Of a stretch of 64,000 bases of DNA, positions 38,838 to 48,009 are shown piece by piece. The stretch's first letter is position 1. Every line of letters begins with the position of its first letter. The notes under the pieces are model-generated. The model did no database searches. It was given only the letters and a program-made list of their open reading frames with translations, and was not told the DNA's origin. Source of the stretch: Ustilago trichophora (taxonomy: Eukaryota > Basidiomycota > Ustilaginomycetes > Ustilaginales > Ustilaginaceae); contig OOIN01000018.1 of the NCBI GenBank assembly GCA_900323505.1, positions 558,001-622,000 on the forward strand, read 5' to 3'. Both the position numbers and the translations under genes were made by a program.

Positions 38838-40649
38838 CTACCATCTTGTAACGTCTTCCACCTCACCAAATACACTTTCCTTAACCTCGTCCCCCACCTC
38901 ATTGACATCTACATCGATCGCCTCTCTGGCATACACCTCTCGCAGCGTCTGTTTCAAAAACTCGCCCACGCTGCGATTAATCTGTTCGAACTCGAGCAAG
39001 AATCCATCGTGACCATCGCTACTCTTTACGCTTACGAATCGACTTCCCTCTACCAACTTGTGGATGAGCACCTGTTCCGGAGGAGCAAAGAGACCATCGC
39101 TTTCGATGCTGACCACCAACACAGCCGGAGGTTGCGGTTTGACCTCTGTCTCTGGATGTGACGAGAGGAAGGAAAGCACGTTGAGCAGGGCTTGGTCTTC
39201 GTCTTGGTTGGATTCTGGTTTGACGCCTGGATGGAGCGAGATGGAAGAGATGGTGTTGGAGGGGGATAAGGTGATATTCCAGCCCCAGCGATTGCGTGCC
39301 ACGTCGTGGGTGTCCATCTTGCGTGTAAGGTGGATGTAGCAGTTGGCGTCGAAGCGGTTGACGAACTTGTCGCCTTGGTAGCGAAGGTAGGATTGGGCGG
39401 AGAAGATCTGAGGAGCTGTAGAGGGTGAAAAAGGTTCGACGAGTCTCTCGGGCGCAGCGACTGTCAGGGGAGGTGGTAGAGCAGCTTCGTCAGAGAGCTC
39501 GGTGGGAGGATGGGCAACGTTGGGGACTGGCGGGGTGGTGGCGGTTGGGCTGAGGCTTGGACCGTTGGTGTTTGCTTGCGGCGGGAAATAGGAGGATGCG
39601 TTCGAGGCTGAGTTGGAGTTGGGCGATGTATTGCTACCGTATGGTTTGACACGGGGGCTCAAGTTGCCCTCGTTGTGTGCTGCAGCTGCGTCCTCTGCCA
39701 ACGAACGTCTACGTTGTTCGTCGGCGCGTTTGGCCTTGTCTTCGTCTGTCTTGGCTGGCAAACCGGCTCCACCGCCCTTGAGCGCTTTACCGACTCTTCG
39801 ACCGAATCGGCTTTCGAAGCTGTCCCTGCTCCTGTAAGTGAGAAGAGCGGCCATACGTGCGGCGCTCAAACCATTTCTCGGCGGTTGATCCGGATTGTAG
39901 TATCCGTGCTTGAACAAGGGATCTGAATAGATGCTCTGGCGTTGAGCTTCGGCCCAGCTGATACACCATGCCGAGTGACGGGCCGAAGTGGCCAAAGGTA
40001 CGATGGCGCCAATGTATCTCTGGTTCGAGTTGGGTTGACCAGGGAAACGGGTAGGGAAGCATAGAGGCCATTCTAGCACAGCCATACCTCCCATGCTTCC
40101 TCCGACGACTGCGGCGATGGATTCGACACCCAGATGCTCGAGGACGAGTTTTTGAATCCTCACATCGTCCCTGACGGTAGTTGCGGGGAACTCGGGACCC
40201 CACCAACCGTCACCTTTCCAGTGCGATTTTTGTTTCCTCGTTTCGTCCAGCTTGCCATTCTCCACCGCTTCTGCCCAGGCAGATTCGCCACCAGCCTGGG
40301 TGCACGAGCTGGCACTACCATAGGGAGAACCAAGAACGTTGCAGCAGACGATAAAGAATCGCGAGTAGTCAAACACCTTACCTTTGCCCAAGAGGGGGCC
40401 CCACCAGTCTTCGACGTCGGCGGAACCTGTCAAGGCATGGCAGACTACCAAGGCGTTATCCTTTGTGGTGGGCGCGAGACGACCCCATGTCTTGAAGGCG
40501 ACAGGGACGTTGGTGAGGGTGATGCCGGATTCGAGGGTGAAGCGGGGGAAGAGGAGATATCGTTGACGTCCGGCGAGCAAAGAGGATTGCGGGGAGGTTG
40601 GACCTGGGATTTCAACTGGCCGTGGTAAGAGATGATCGTTTTCGGCCAT
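38838..40649 (-). CDS. MET2: Homoserine O-acetyltransferase (methionine biosynthesis)
   Basis: The 603-residue enzyme transfers acetyl from acetyl-CoA to homoserine, the first committed step from homoserine toward methionine. It is an alpha/beta hydrolase fold. Features seen: early strand block VAFKTWGRLAP; the substrate region CNVLGSPYGS; the nucleophile elbow GGSMGG with Ser185; the acid in ESDGLFAP (Asp518); and the catalytic His547 in SDGHDGFL. A low-complexity insert of about 120 residues (about 296-415, Ala/Pro/Ser/Asn-rich) sits between the LTYRSRDSFESRFGRR segment and the FSAQSYLRYQGDKF block. This explains a length above the usual 480-500 for fungi. The ATG at 40649 follows a CAACA-type leader with good context. 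Head to head with a four-TM protein gene. Confidence 0.94.
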   Translation of the reverse strand: MAENDHLLPRPVEIPGPTSPQSSLLAGRQRYLLFPRFTLESGITLTNVPVAFKTWGRLAPTTKDNALVVCHALTGSADVEDWWGPLLGKGKVFDYSRFFIVCCNVLGSPYGSASSCTQAGGESAWAEAVENGKLDETRKQKSHWKGDGWWGPEFPATTVRDDVRIQKLVLEHLGVESIAAVVGGSMGGMAVLEWPLCFPTRFPGQPNSNQRYIGAIVPLATSARHSAWCISWAEAQRQSIYSDPLFKHGYYNPDQPPRNGLSAARMAALLTYRSRDSFESRFGRRVGKALKGGGAGLPAKTDEDKAKRADEQRRRSLAEDAAAAHNEGNLSPRVKPYGSNTSPNSNSASNASSYFPPQANTNGPSLSPTATTPPVPNVAHPPTELSDEAALPPPLTVAAPERLVEPFSPSTAPQIFSAQSYLRYQGDKFVNRFDANCYIHLTRKMDTHDVARNRWGWNITLSPSNTISSISLHPGVKPESNQDEDQALLNVLSFLSSHPETEVKPQPPAVLVVSIESDGLFAPPEQVLIHKLVEGSRFVSVKSSDGHDGFLLEFEQINRSVGEFLKQTLREVYAREAIDVDVNEVGDEVKESVFGEVEDVTRW

Positions 40650-41141
40650 TGTTGGTTTACACGACCTCTCGTTGAGAGAGAGAGAGTGAGGGGGGGAATG
40701 TTTTTGTGGTGGTGGTGGTGGTGGTGGTGGATATGTGGTGAGGGGGAAAATGGTAGTGGAATCCGGAAGAAAGTGGACCGGCTACACAAAATGCAAAGGG
40801 TGGTTTACTGTAGCAGCAGCCGCAAAAGTTGGGATGACTGGGATCTTGTTTTTTTATTTTATTTTATTTTATTTATTTAATGTATTTTTGATGCGTCTTT
40901 GTCGTTGATTGGCTGTTGTCTGTGCGGGGGGAGAGAAAGCACGACATCGGAGTTTTTTTCTTTTGGGATCAAGATGTTAGATCATGAATCGGTTCCGACT
41001 CAAAAGACACGTGCATTCCGATTACTTTTTGCGGCTCATGTCAATCAAATCTTGGTTTGTACCCAACTACAGTACACTTTGTATCATTGGTATCATTCAC
41101 ATTCATCCCCTTGCGCTCTTTCCACCATCATCATTGCTACC
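40650..41141. promoter_or_regulatory. Bidirectional promoter spacer of MET2 and the four-TM gene
   Basis: These 492 bases separate two divergent starts. A palindromic CACGTG lies at 41008-41013, and TACTGTA/TACAGTA words lie at 40806 and 41068. A TTTTA pentanucleotide run is seen at about 40850-40880, and a GGT run near 40710-40730. Confidence 0.5.
41008..41013. promoter_or_regulatory. CACGTG box upstream of MET2
   Basis: A perfect CACGTG hexamer, 359 bases upstream of the MET2 ATG and 129 bases upstream of the divergent gene. In yeast, Cbf1 bound to CACGTG recruits Met4/Met28 at sulfur genes. Function here is inferred from that precedent. Confidence 0.4.
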
Positions 41142-42005
41142 ATGTCCGACCATTATTCCAACATGCCAACCCCACACTCTCCCGCCTTGAGCACCACCTC
41201 ATCTACCGCCTCTACAACTGCCACCGTCATCGATTCCCATCCCAATCCCAAATCGCTCATCAACCTCGCCAAACAACTCAAGTACCTCTCCATCGGCCTC
41301 GTGCTGAGTCTGTATTTTCAAGTGTATCAGCATCTGACCGATGCGCTTTCCATCGGTGTATCGAGCTCGTCTTCGGCAAAGTTGGCTCTGCTTTCGATAG
41401 GCTTGCTTGCTGCAACCCTTGTGATTTTCACCTATGTCATCCTCTTGCCGGCCAGAGGGTATAGTATCAACTATGTCGATTGGAGAGCGGATCAACATCT
41501 TGCTACCGCCATCCCTCTGCTTACCGCCTGTATCATCTTCGGATGGACAACGCTCCTCATCACCCTAAGTCCCATCGGTGCACCTCCTCCTCCAGCTCAG
41601 TCCATCCGGCAGAGACTCGCTCAAGCAGCATCCTTTACCGGTTTGGAAAATCTTCAATCCCGTATCGCCTCCCTACCCACTTCCTACTTCCCTTCCAACA
41701 CCCCTTCCTCGGGTCTATCCAAACTCGCCAACGTCGCATTTTCTTCCTCCTCCGACCGCAAATCTTGGGACCGAATCGCCTCCCATCTCAGCATCACCAT
41801 TCCAAATGCCGAAAGAGACCTGCAGAGCTACTTCCTCCAGATCACCGCCAGGGCCGACGAATGGGCGACGAGAAATATAAAGGTGATCGGTTGGACCGGC
41901 GCTTTGCTGGGTAGTGTAGGAACCTATTTTGCCGTCTTTGGCGCAGTAGGATTGATCGGATTCTTGGCCCCTGACAGAAGGTCGAATAAGTGCAAAACTT
42001 TCTAA
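41142..42005 (+). CDS. Small polytopic membrane protein of unknown function (four TM segments)
   Basis: The 287-residue product has four hydrophobic segments: about 44-66 (LKYLSIGLVLSLYFQVYQ), 79-101 (LALLSIGLLAATLVIFTYVILL), 121-143 (IPLLTACIIFGWTTLLITL), and a C-terminal one at about 253-280 (GALLGSVGTYFAVFGAVGLIGF). A soluble loop of about 110 residues separates the third and fourth, with PP-rich and Ser-rich parts. The C-terminal tail is short and basic, ending KTF. No signal peptide is evident. I do not recognise the family. The ATG at 41142 sits in a CTACCATGTC context; the longer upstream frame includes promoter sequence and is not used. It converges on the GPCR gene with 227 bases between stops. 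Confidence 0.8.
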   Translation: MSDHYSNMPTPHSPALSTTSSTASTTATVIDSHPNPKSLINLAKQLKYLSIGLVLSLYFQVYQHLTDALSIGVSSSSSAKLALLSIGLLAATLVIFTYVILLPARGYSINYVDWRADQHLATAIPLLTACIIFGWTTLLITLSPIGAPPPPAQSIRQRLAQAASFTGLENLQSRIASLPTSYFPSNTPSSGLSKLANVAFSSSSDRKSWDRIASHLSITIPNAERDLQSYFLQITARADEWATRNIKVIGWTGALLGSVGTYFAVFGAVGLIGFLAPDRRSNKCKTF

Positions 42006-42232
42006 ATCCAATCCCATCCTCATCAATAAACACTCACATACAACCGTGCAATTTTGATACCCTAATCAAAACTCACCATCTAACATGTATCGAGGTGAAC
42101 AAGTACATTTCCCCAAAAACACGGAAAAGGCGTGTAAGATTTGTACAAATACAAGGATGGTGTTTTCGAAACCCCACCACCATCCTGAATCGCAACATGT
42201 TGAGGTAGACTAGTAGTATTGTTGGTGTGTGA

Positions 42233-44716
42233 TTAGGAATGTTGTTTTGGATGGGAGCAAGTAGGATCGAGGCCGGTTTGAGTTTTGCTAGCATGAGAGG
42301 GCCAAGATTTTTTAACATGACCTATTGCTTTCTTTCCGACTCTATGGGAGAAGCTATCCTGCACTTGTTCTCCCATCGCTTTTCTACGTCTTCGTTTCAT
42401 CCGTTGACGGAACTGTCGTTCTACGAATTGGAAGATGAGTGCGTCGATTGCGCCTTGGGCGAAAATGAGCCATCGGGAGAGCGAGTGAAGCCAATCGTGC
42501 GTGTTGCGTACCGACGCTCCTGGATCCGCAAGATCGACAGCTAGTCGTGCGATCGAGATGGAAAACAGCAGACAGTAGGCCGCCGGATACAGAAGTAGCA
42601 ACAGCGATGCTTGACGGTTCAAAGTGGATCCGATCGATTCAACGCCGTTTTCGTCCGCCGAAGACGTAGATGATGTTCCCGTGTTCAAACCAGCTTCTGT
42701 CTCTTTGAGACCTGCATTGCCATTGCGTACGCGGGGATTGGGATGCGTACCCGCAGTAACATCCATCCCCCAATTCCAGTCATTCCCAAGCGCTTCTTCA
42801 AAAGCTTCCTTCGACGGCATCTCGACAACCACTTCACCAGGCAAGATCTGAACCGCACTTCCTCGACGTTGCTCTCCCCCACCTCCACCTCCACCACCCC
42901 GCGCGCGTTGCATCTCACTTTCGTCCATGGCGAGAATGTCGGCCATCCGCGCATAGTTGCGCATCGGCGCAGTGTAGTGTTTCAGATGCTCGACAGGTGG
43001 CGTCATCATGTCGAAATCTCCGGCGTCTTTGCGAGGCCGCATACGACGATTGCCAAACTCGTCGCTCTCGTCGCTCTCGCCATCACTGCTGCTGTTGGCG
43101 GCTGCATAGCGCGAGTCGCCAAGAGAGGCGCGACGTTGGTCTCGAGCTCGATTTGAAGCCGCAGAAACCGAATTGGGTCCGGAAGCGTTGCTAAACTGTC
43201 CCCGACTGCCTGCTTCGGCAGTGAAAGGTCTCTTGTTGGCTGTAGCAGCAGCCACGCGTCGTGCGTTGAGCGAGTCGGCCGAGCCGCGTGGGAACGAGCC
43301 GTTGAGGGGCGCAGACGAGCCCTTTGTCGACAACGTTGCTGCTCCTCCGCCTCCGGCGTAGGAAGAGTTGGATGGAGAGTGCGGGCTGATGCTCGAAGTG
43401 TCGTAGTGAGGCGTGTTGGCCTTTTCGATGTCGAGCTCGCTGGGCATGGGTCTGCGTGAAGCCATGCTGTAATTTGGATCCAACAAGCCGTAAGTCGCCA
43501 ATGGCGCAGCTGTGACGTCGCTCGAGCCATCCTCGTCGTGCTCGCGGCGATGGTTGCTGTAAGAGAGCAGACCAGAGAGCGAGGTATCAGCTTGCTCCTC
43601 TGGTGTGGCAGATGCAGCATCGACCAACGAGTTCTTGCGCCGTGAAGGGTCCAAAGTGGCCATCTCGACGCTACCGTCCTTTTCAACGAGCGAAGAAGAT
43701 CGTCGACCGTTGATGATGGATGGATCATTCTTGGCGAGGATAGGAGTGACGCGGCTGCCAGACGAGGTCTTCCTGCTATGCTCTGCCGCTGATGACGGGC
43801 CCGACGATGCTGGGCCTTTGGCTGTTGGGTCATCAGCTGGGGTGGCGAGCATGTCGCTGAAAGGAGTCGTCGCCAACAGAGGCTGCTCTACTGGCTGGCC
43901 TGCTTCGTGAAGCTGCGATTGTTGAGCGTTAAGACTGTGTTGCTGCTTAGACTGGAGGTGAGCTGACTTGTGACGGCTGTGGCTGATGGAGTTTGAGTTG
44001 TTGGCTTTGCTAAAGAGGTTGGTCCTTCTCAAAAAGAAGAAGAGATGGGTGTAGAGGCACAGAATGACGATAAAGACAATGGCTCGTGGGACAAATTGGA
44101 AGATGCTGGCAAAGTAAAACGATGTGGTGAAAGCGCAGTATCCACCTCTAAATCCAAATCCACCCAGTCCGAAAGGAATGGCGTTGATGGCGAAGGATAC
44201 AGACCAGAAGACGGGCCAGAGCCATCGGACGCGCTTCTCTACGGTGAGCGTAAATGAAGACAGAGGATGAACGAGGATCATGTAGGTGACAATGGCGATG
44301 GACAAGTTCCAGAGATGCTGCGAGAAGATGGAGCTGACAAGGATGTAACCCAAGAAGGTGCATGGATCGCGTTGCTGGACGAGGTTGATGTTGGCGAGCA
44401 GACAGGCGGTGGTGATGATGATGACGATGCTGGTAGCCAAATCGCTGGTGGCGAGACCGAGGATGAGAGCGTGGCGAAGCTTGCGACTTCTTCGATTCAA
44501 GACGTAGGGCAGGATGATGGCGAGGGCACCGACAAAGGAGAGACAGCAGATGACCATGTCGACCGTGTTGCCGGTGGTTCCGACGCTTTCGCGTTGAAAA
44601 GTGGCGGTGTCATTGGTATTGGCGTTGGAATTGTTGTTGGCGGCAATGACGCGGACGGAAGGATCATCATAGTGAAACCACCAGGGATGGGCCTTGTAGA
44701 GTGAGCCGTGACTCAT
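42233..44716 (-). CDS. cAMP-receptor-like G-protein-coupled receptor
   Basis: The 827-residue product has the 7-TM layout of the fungal cAMP-receptor-like GPCR class. A short Asn-rich N-terminus precedes TM1 (about 52-74) and TM2 (84-108, with LGLATSDLATS). TM3 is at 118-148, with the preceding Cys119 a candidate for the extracellular disulfide with Cys194. TM4 is at 166-186 and TM5 at 199-230. The third cytoplasmic loop is very long (about 231-700) and Ser-rich, a likely phosphorylation platform. TM6 (about 700-727) and TM7 (about 737-760) close the bundle, followed by a basic tail (RQRMKRRRRK). The ATG at 44716 has A at -3; the upstream frame has only a TTG. Two ACAAAGGGA boxes lie 544 and 632 bases upstream. 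Ligand and coupling are unknown; Galpha-cAMP signalling is inferred. Confidence 0.87.
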   Translation of the reverse strand: MSHGSLYKAHPWWFHYDDPSVRVIAANNNSNANTNDTATFQRESVGTTGNTVDMVICCLSFVGALAIILPYVLNRRSRKLRHALILGLATSDLATSIVIIITTACLLANINLVQQRDPCTFLGYILVSSIFSQHLWNLSIAIVTYMILVHPLSSFTLTVEKRVRWLWPVFWSVSFAINAIPFGLGGFGFRGGYCAFTTSFYFASIFQFVPRAIVFIVILCLYTHLFFFLRRTNLFSKANNSNSISHSRHKSAHLQSKQQHSLNAQQSQLHEAGQPVEQPLLATTPFSDMLATPADDPTAKGPASSGPSSAAEHSRKTSSGSRVTPILAKNDPSIINGRRSSSLVEKDGSVEMATLDPSRRKNSLVDAASATPEEQADTSLSGLLSYSNHRREHDEDGSSDVTAAPLATYGLLDPNYSMASRRPMPSELDIEKANTPHYDTSSISPHSPSNSSYAGGGGAATLSTKGSSAPLNGSFPRGSADSLNARRVAAATANKRPFTAEAGSRGQFSNASGPNSVSAASNRARDQRRASLGDSRYAAANSSSDGESDESDEFGNRRMRPRKDAGDFDMMTPPVEHLKHYTAPMRNYARMADILAMDESEMQRARGGGGGGGGEQRRGSAVQILPGEVVVEMPSKEAFEEALGNDWNWGMDVTAGTHPNPRVRNGNAGLKETEAGLNTGTSSTSSADENGVESIGSTLNRQASLLLLLYPAAYCLLFSISIARLAVDLADPGASVRNTHDWLHSLSRWLIFAQGAIDALIFQFVERQFRQRMKRRRRKAMGEQVQDSFSHRVGKKAIGHVKKSWPSHASKTQTGLDPTCSHPKQHS

Positions 44717-45259
44717 TGTTGCTGGAGGAGCCACGAAGGGCGTGTTGGTGGTTATCGACGAGCGCAATGGACAGCAAACGGCTGGAGGAAGTGGCAATGA
44801 ATCGCCCCCAGCCAATGATGCTCAAGCACAAAAGATGCTCGGAGAGGAAGCAGGAAGCAGCACCGACCTTTGAACGCGGGGAGGTCGATGCGGCAGAAGC
44901 TGATTTTGCGCGGTAGAAGGAGAGCGCTACCGTAGTAGTATGCATGCAGTGTGGTGTATAGAAGGATGGATGGGTGTAGTGTTGATGGCAGAGACAAGGA
45001 TGTGGTTTTTGTAGTGGACGACGACGATGAAAATCCGGCGGTTGTCAAGGAGAGAAGGGCATGAAAACGATGCGATTGAGGAATGTGTGCCGGAGCGAAG
45101 TTGTTTTTGGCCGGCAAATGAAGTTGGAGTGGAATTGACCGTTGTTGCAGTGAGAGTGAGGAGTGGTAATGAACGTATGGATGGTGTAGCGATGGGCAAG
45201 GATGATGTTGGGAGCAGCGAGTGTGTAGTACAAATTTGTGTAGAAGGTAACGATGTCGA

Positions 45260-45268
45260 ACAAAGGGA
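45260..45268 (+). promoter_or_regulatory. Pheromone response element ACAAAGGGA (proximal)
   Basis: An exact match to the nonamer bound by the HMG-box factor Prf1 in Ustilago maydis. It lies 544 bases upstream of the GPCR ATG, read on the strand opposite to the gene. Flanks are GA before and TGAG after, almost the same as in the distal copy. Confidence 0.55.
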
Positions 45269-45347
45269 TGAGGTAGGCCGGGCTGGACTGGACTGGTTTG
45301 CGTGTGTGTATAATTGCAGTCTAGCAGAGGTGGATGCGAAAAGATGA

Positions 45348-45356
45348 ACAAAGGGA
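45348..45356 (+). promoter_or_regulatory. Pheromone response element ACAAAGGGA (distal)
   Basis: A second exact ACAAAGGGA, 88 bases from the first, same orientation, in context GAACAAAGGGACGAG. The 15-base context differs from the first copy at one base. Located 632 bases upstream of the GPCR ATG. Confidence 0.55.
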
Positions 45357-46007
45357 CGAGATGGTGGCGATGTCAAGTGCTCGATGATGGACAAGACAAG
45401 ATGGTGAAGGGAGGAAGAGAGCAAAGAGAGCAAAGAGAGCAAAGAGAGAGGAGAGAGGGGCCTAGTGCCAGTAAGCTTTGAATTGAGCGTAGAGTGTAGC
45501 GTAGGCAGCAGCCCTTAATCACACGCGCTCACTCATGCTCGCTGTCAACTTTCCAAAAAAAAAAAACCTGACGATCCGCGCCGATTCCTTTCTCAAAGAA
45601 AAAATGAATAAAATAAAATTTGTCCACTTCATCACCGGTCGGCTCGCTTTCATTGATCTTGTCAGGCTTTAATGAACAGGAGAAAGGTGGTGGGGTTTGA
45701 GCAGCGCCAAAGCAGCAGTGACAGTCGATAGCGCCATGCTCGATGAGTTGCAGGAGAAATTGTGTCAAACGAGCAAGAAAAAGCGAACGAAAGGCCATTG
45801 GTTGTCGTGCACATAGACACACACGCAAGGGGGCTATGCGCCAGGTTTCCGCCGCCACCATCATCACCATCAACAGTATCTTTGACCATTGCATCGATGG
45901 CTCGTACGCTAGTACTGCATATGACAATGTAGCTATGTTTTACGTATTTGGTGTATGCGGATCTAGATGGTGGTGCTGTAGCGCATTCCCAACGTGTCAC
46001 ATGCAAC

Positions 46008-46915
46008 TACAGTAGCATCGCAGTACAGTCGATACCGAGCTGTGGAAGCGCTTCTCTAAGGAAGCGAGAAACAAAGGCTGGCAGCAGGATTCACAATCTG
46101 AAAAAAAAAGTAAATTAAATTGAAAAATTTAAAGCCAACGGCCTACACAAAATGCATCTCCATACTGTACTACAGTATACCACCCACTTTTTTAATTCGC
46201 TGTTTGACAGAAGAATTGATCGCCATTGTGATTGATTTCCTCTTGTTGTCCAACATTGATACAGTAGATTGTGAAGCGTAGGTACAAGCAATTTCTGAAG
46301 ACTACTTTATGTTTAGTTAGACTTGGGCAGCGGATGAGCAAAGGTACTGTAACAAAAAGAAAAAAAAAAGAGAAAAAAAAAGAAAGAGATGCAGGCACAA
46401 GGCAGGTCAACTTCGGCCATTCTCTCTCTCTGCTCTCTCTGAGGAAAGTGGCTTTTGGAAGCAAAAATTTATCCACGATTCCTGCATACGCATACAGCTA
46501 CGCATTGCAGCAACGCCTCGTGCCTGACATTTTCCCAAATGCCGCTCGCCGCCACTCGACCACCCCTGTCACCATCCTGTCACCACCGTCAAAAGCATTA
46601 TACTGTATCCAATAAGGTGCTCAAACTGTCGTCTCTCTCAACCGACTGTCATTCGACGTTGACGAACAACATACAGTACAGAATGGTTTTCCTCGTTGCT
46701 GCTGTTGTCTCTTGCAGATGGCAGATGAGGCGGAGAACGAATTATTTCTCTCTCTTTTCTTTTTGGGCAGACGATTTGACAGCCACTTGAACCTCTACAT
46801 CTCTTTTCTCTTTTTCTTCCTCGTGATCATCATCGCCGCGGCATTTTTCGCTTTTGATCCACCTTGATCCCGTTCCAAATTGAGCCCCCTACAAATGCCA
46901 GATTCCGTTACTGTA
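46008..46915. repeat. Cluster of eight TACTGTA/TACAGTA words
   Basis: Copies start at 46008, 46163, 46171, 46260, 46345, 46601, 46672 and 46909. The pair at 46163/46171 forms an inverted repeat with one spacer base. The cluster lies between the GPCR promoter and the 5S gene, outside any CDS. Confidence 0.75.
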
Positions 46916-47556
46916 CATCCCATTCTCTCCTCGTTCCGCCGTAACATTTGCTTTGCATTCAGGTCGATGACAGAGTTGCTTGAGAATTCTTGGCAAGCGA
47001 TACCTTTATTCCCATTGCATCCCTACCAGGCACGGCGAAGCGAAAGCGGGAGAGAAAAAAAAACATGCTCTTCCTTGACTTAGCCGAGTCTTGGAATTGG
47101 GTCGGAGCGGAGTTAGGAATCTATCGTGCCTGTCTCTCTATCAATTTTATTTCTGCTACAGTTGTGATGCTTCCAGAGCGAGCCGATACCTAGATTTCAG
47201 CCTGCTATGATGATGAAGAGGAAGAAAGGAACCTGTGCAAGAAATGACAAGCGATGGGAAAGGAAAAGAAAGTAAGAAAGGGACAAAAGACAAAGAGGAG
47301 CAGCTTCGGTGAGCGGACCTTGGATATTGACGGATTAATTTCTACTTGTTTGGCGAGACCTGGCGTGTCAGCAGCGCCACGCTTCTTTATTCGTTGGTGT
47401 CGTACGGATGATTTGATCGTCCATCCATCCGTTGTTTCAAACATGTTGCCTTTGTTTGCAGGGAGAAAGAAGGACGAGTTGGAGGAGAAGCAACAGTGGG
47501 CAACCTCGCTCGGAATTGATCCCCTTGCAGTGCGTTGTTGTTCGGCCCCACGAGAG

Positions 47557-47585
<29 letters not shown>
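47557..47585. repeat. Poly-A tract, 29 bases
   Basis: Twenty-nine consecutive A residues (poly-T on the 5S strand), about 135 bases beyond the 5S 3' end. Confidence 0.9.
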
Positions 47586-47589
<4 letters not shown>

Positions 47590-47699
47590 CAGCGGATCAT
47601 CCTCCTTAGCCAGGGAACCGGTCACAGAGGTGAGCGTGGGAACGTGCGGCACAACGCGGGAAACTTCGCTTAAGACAAAACAATCTCACATCACCAACA

Positions 47700-47718
47700 A
47701 AAAAAAAAAAAAGAAAAG
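47700..47718 (-). terminator. Pol III terminator of the 5S gene
   Basis: On the minus strand, CTTTTC followed by a T run lies directly after the 5S 3' end. Four or more T residues suffice for Pol III termination. Confidence 0.75.
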
Positions 47719-47836
47719 AACTGCAGCACCTAGGTTTCCCGCGTGGTCCCCCACCGCAGTACTGACTAGGCGATACCTTGCTTAACTTCGCAGATCGGAC
47801 GGGATGCGGTGCTTTCAAGGTTCTATGGCCGCAGAT
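47719..47836 (-). rRNA. 5S ribosomal RNA, single dispersed copy
   Basis: On the minus strand this 118-base stretch reads as a full fungal 5S rRNA. It begins ATCTGCGGCCATAG, has the conserved AAAGCACCGCATCCCGTCC and GATCTGCGAAGTTAAGCA segments (loop A to internal control region), the GGTGGGGGACC part and an end GGTGCTGCAGTT. The ends pair to form helix I, with a weak second pair. A T-rich run (TTCTTTT, then 12 T) follows the 3' end, fitting Pol III termination. There are no neighbouring rDNA sequences, so this is one of the dispersed 5S copies known in many fungi. A functional copy is likely because no internal break is visible. Confidence 0.93.
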
Positions 47837-48009
47837 GAAAACGTCTTCTGAAGTGCTGTACATTACCTCAAGACTCTGTAGAGACTTCTAACAAACATTT
47901 GCTACTCATCTTTTGGCGCAAAGCAGATTGATCAAATGCAAAAAAAACACTCTTGCGCATGAGATCAAAGTTGAATCAAAGTTAAGGGTACAGTAGTAAC
48001 AGGCTAGCT

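Larger units (their letters stand above)
44717..47718. other. Long intergenic region upstream of the GPCR gene
   Basis: These 3.0 kb hold the GPCR promoter and extend to the 5S gene. Two ACAAAGGGA boxes (45260, 45348) and three tandem GCAAAGAGA units (45421-45447) lie 540-730 bases before the GPCR start. Eight TACTGTA/TACAGTA words cluster at 46008-46915. A-runs occur near 46360-46380 and at 47557-47585. No protein gene is credible here. Confidence 0.55.

Noticed and set aside
45662..46006. Small open frames upstream of the GPCR gene
   Set aside because: Short, no domain, no good start context; likely chance.
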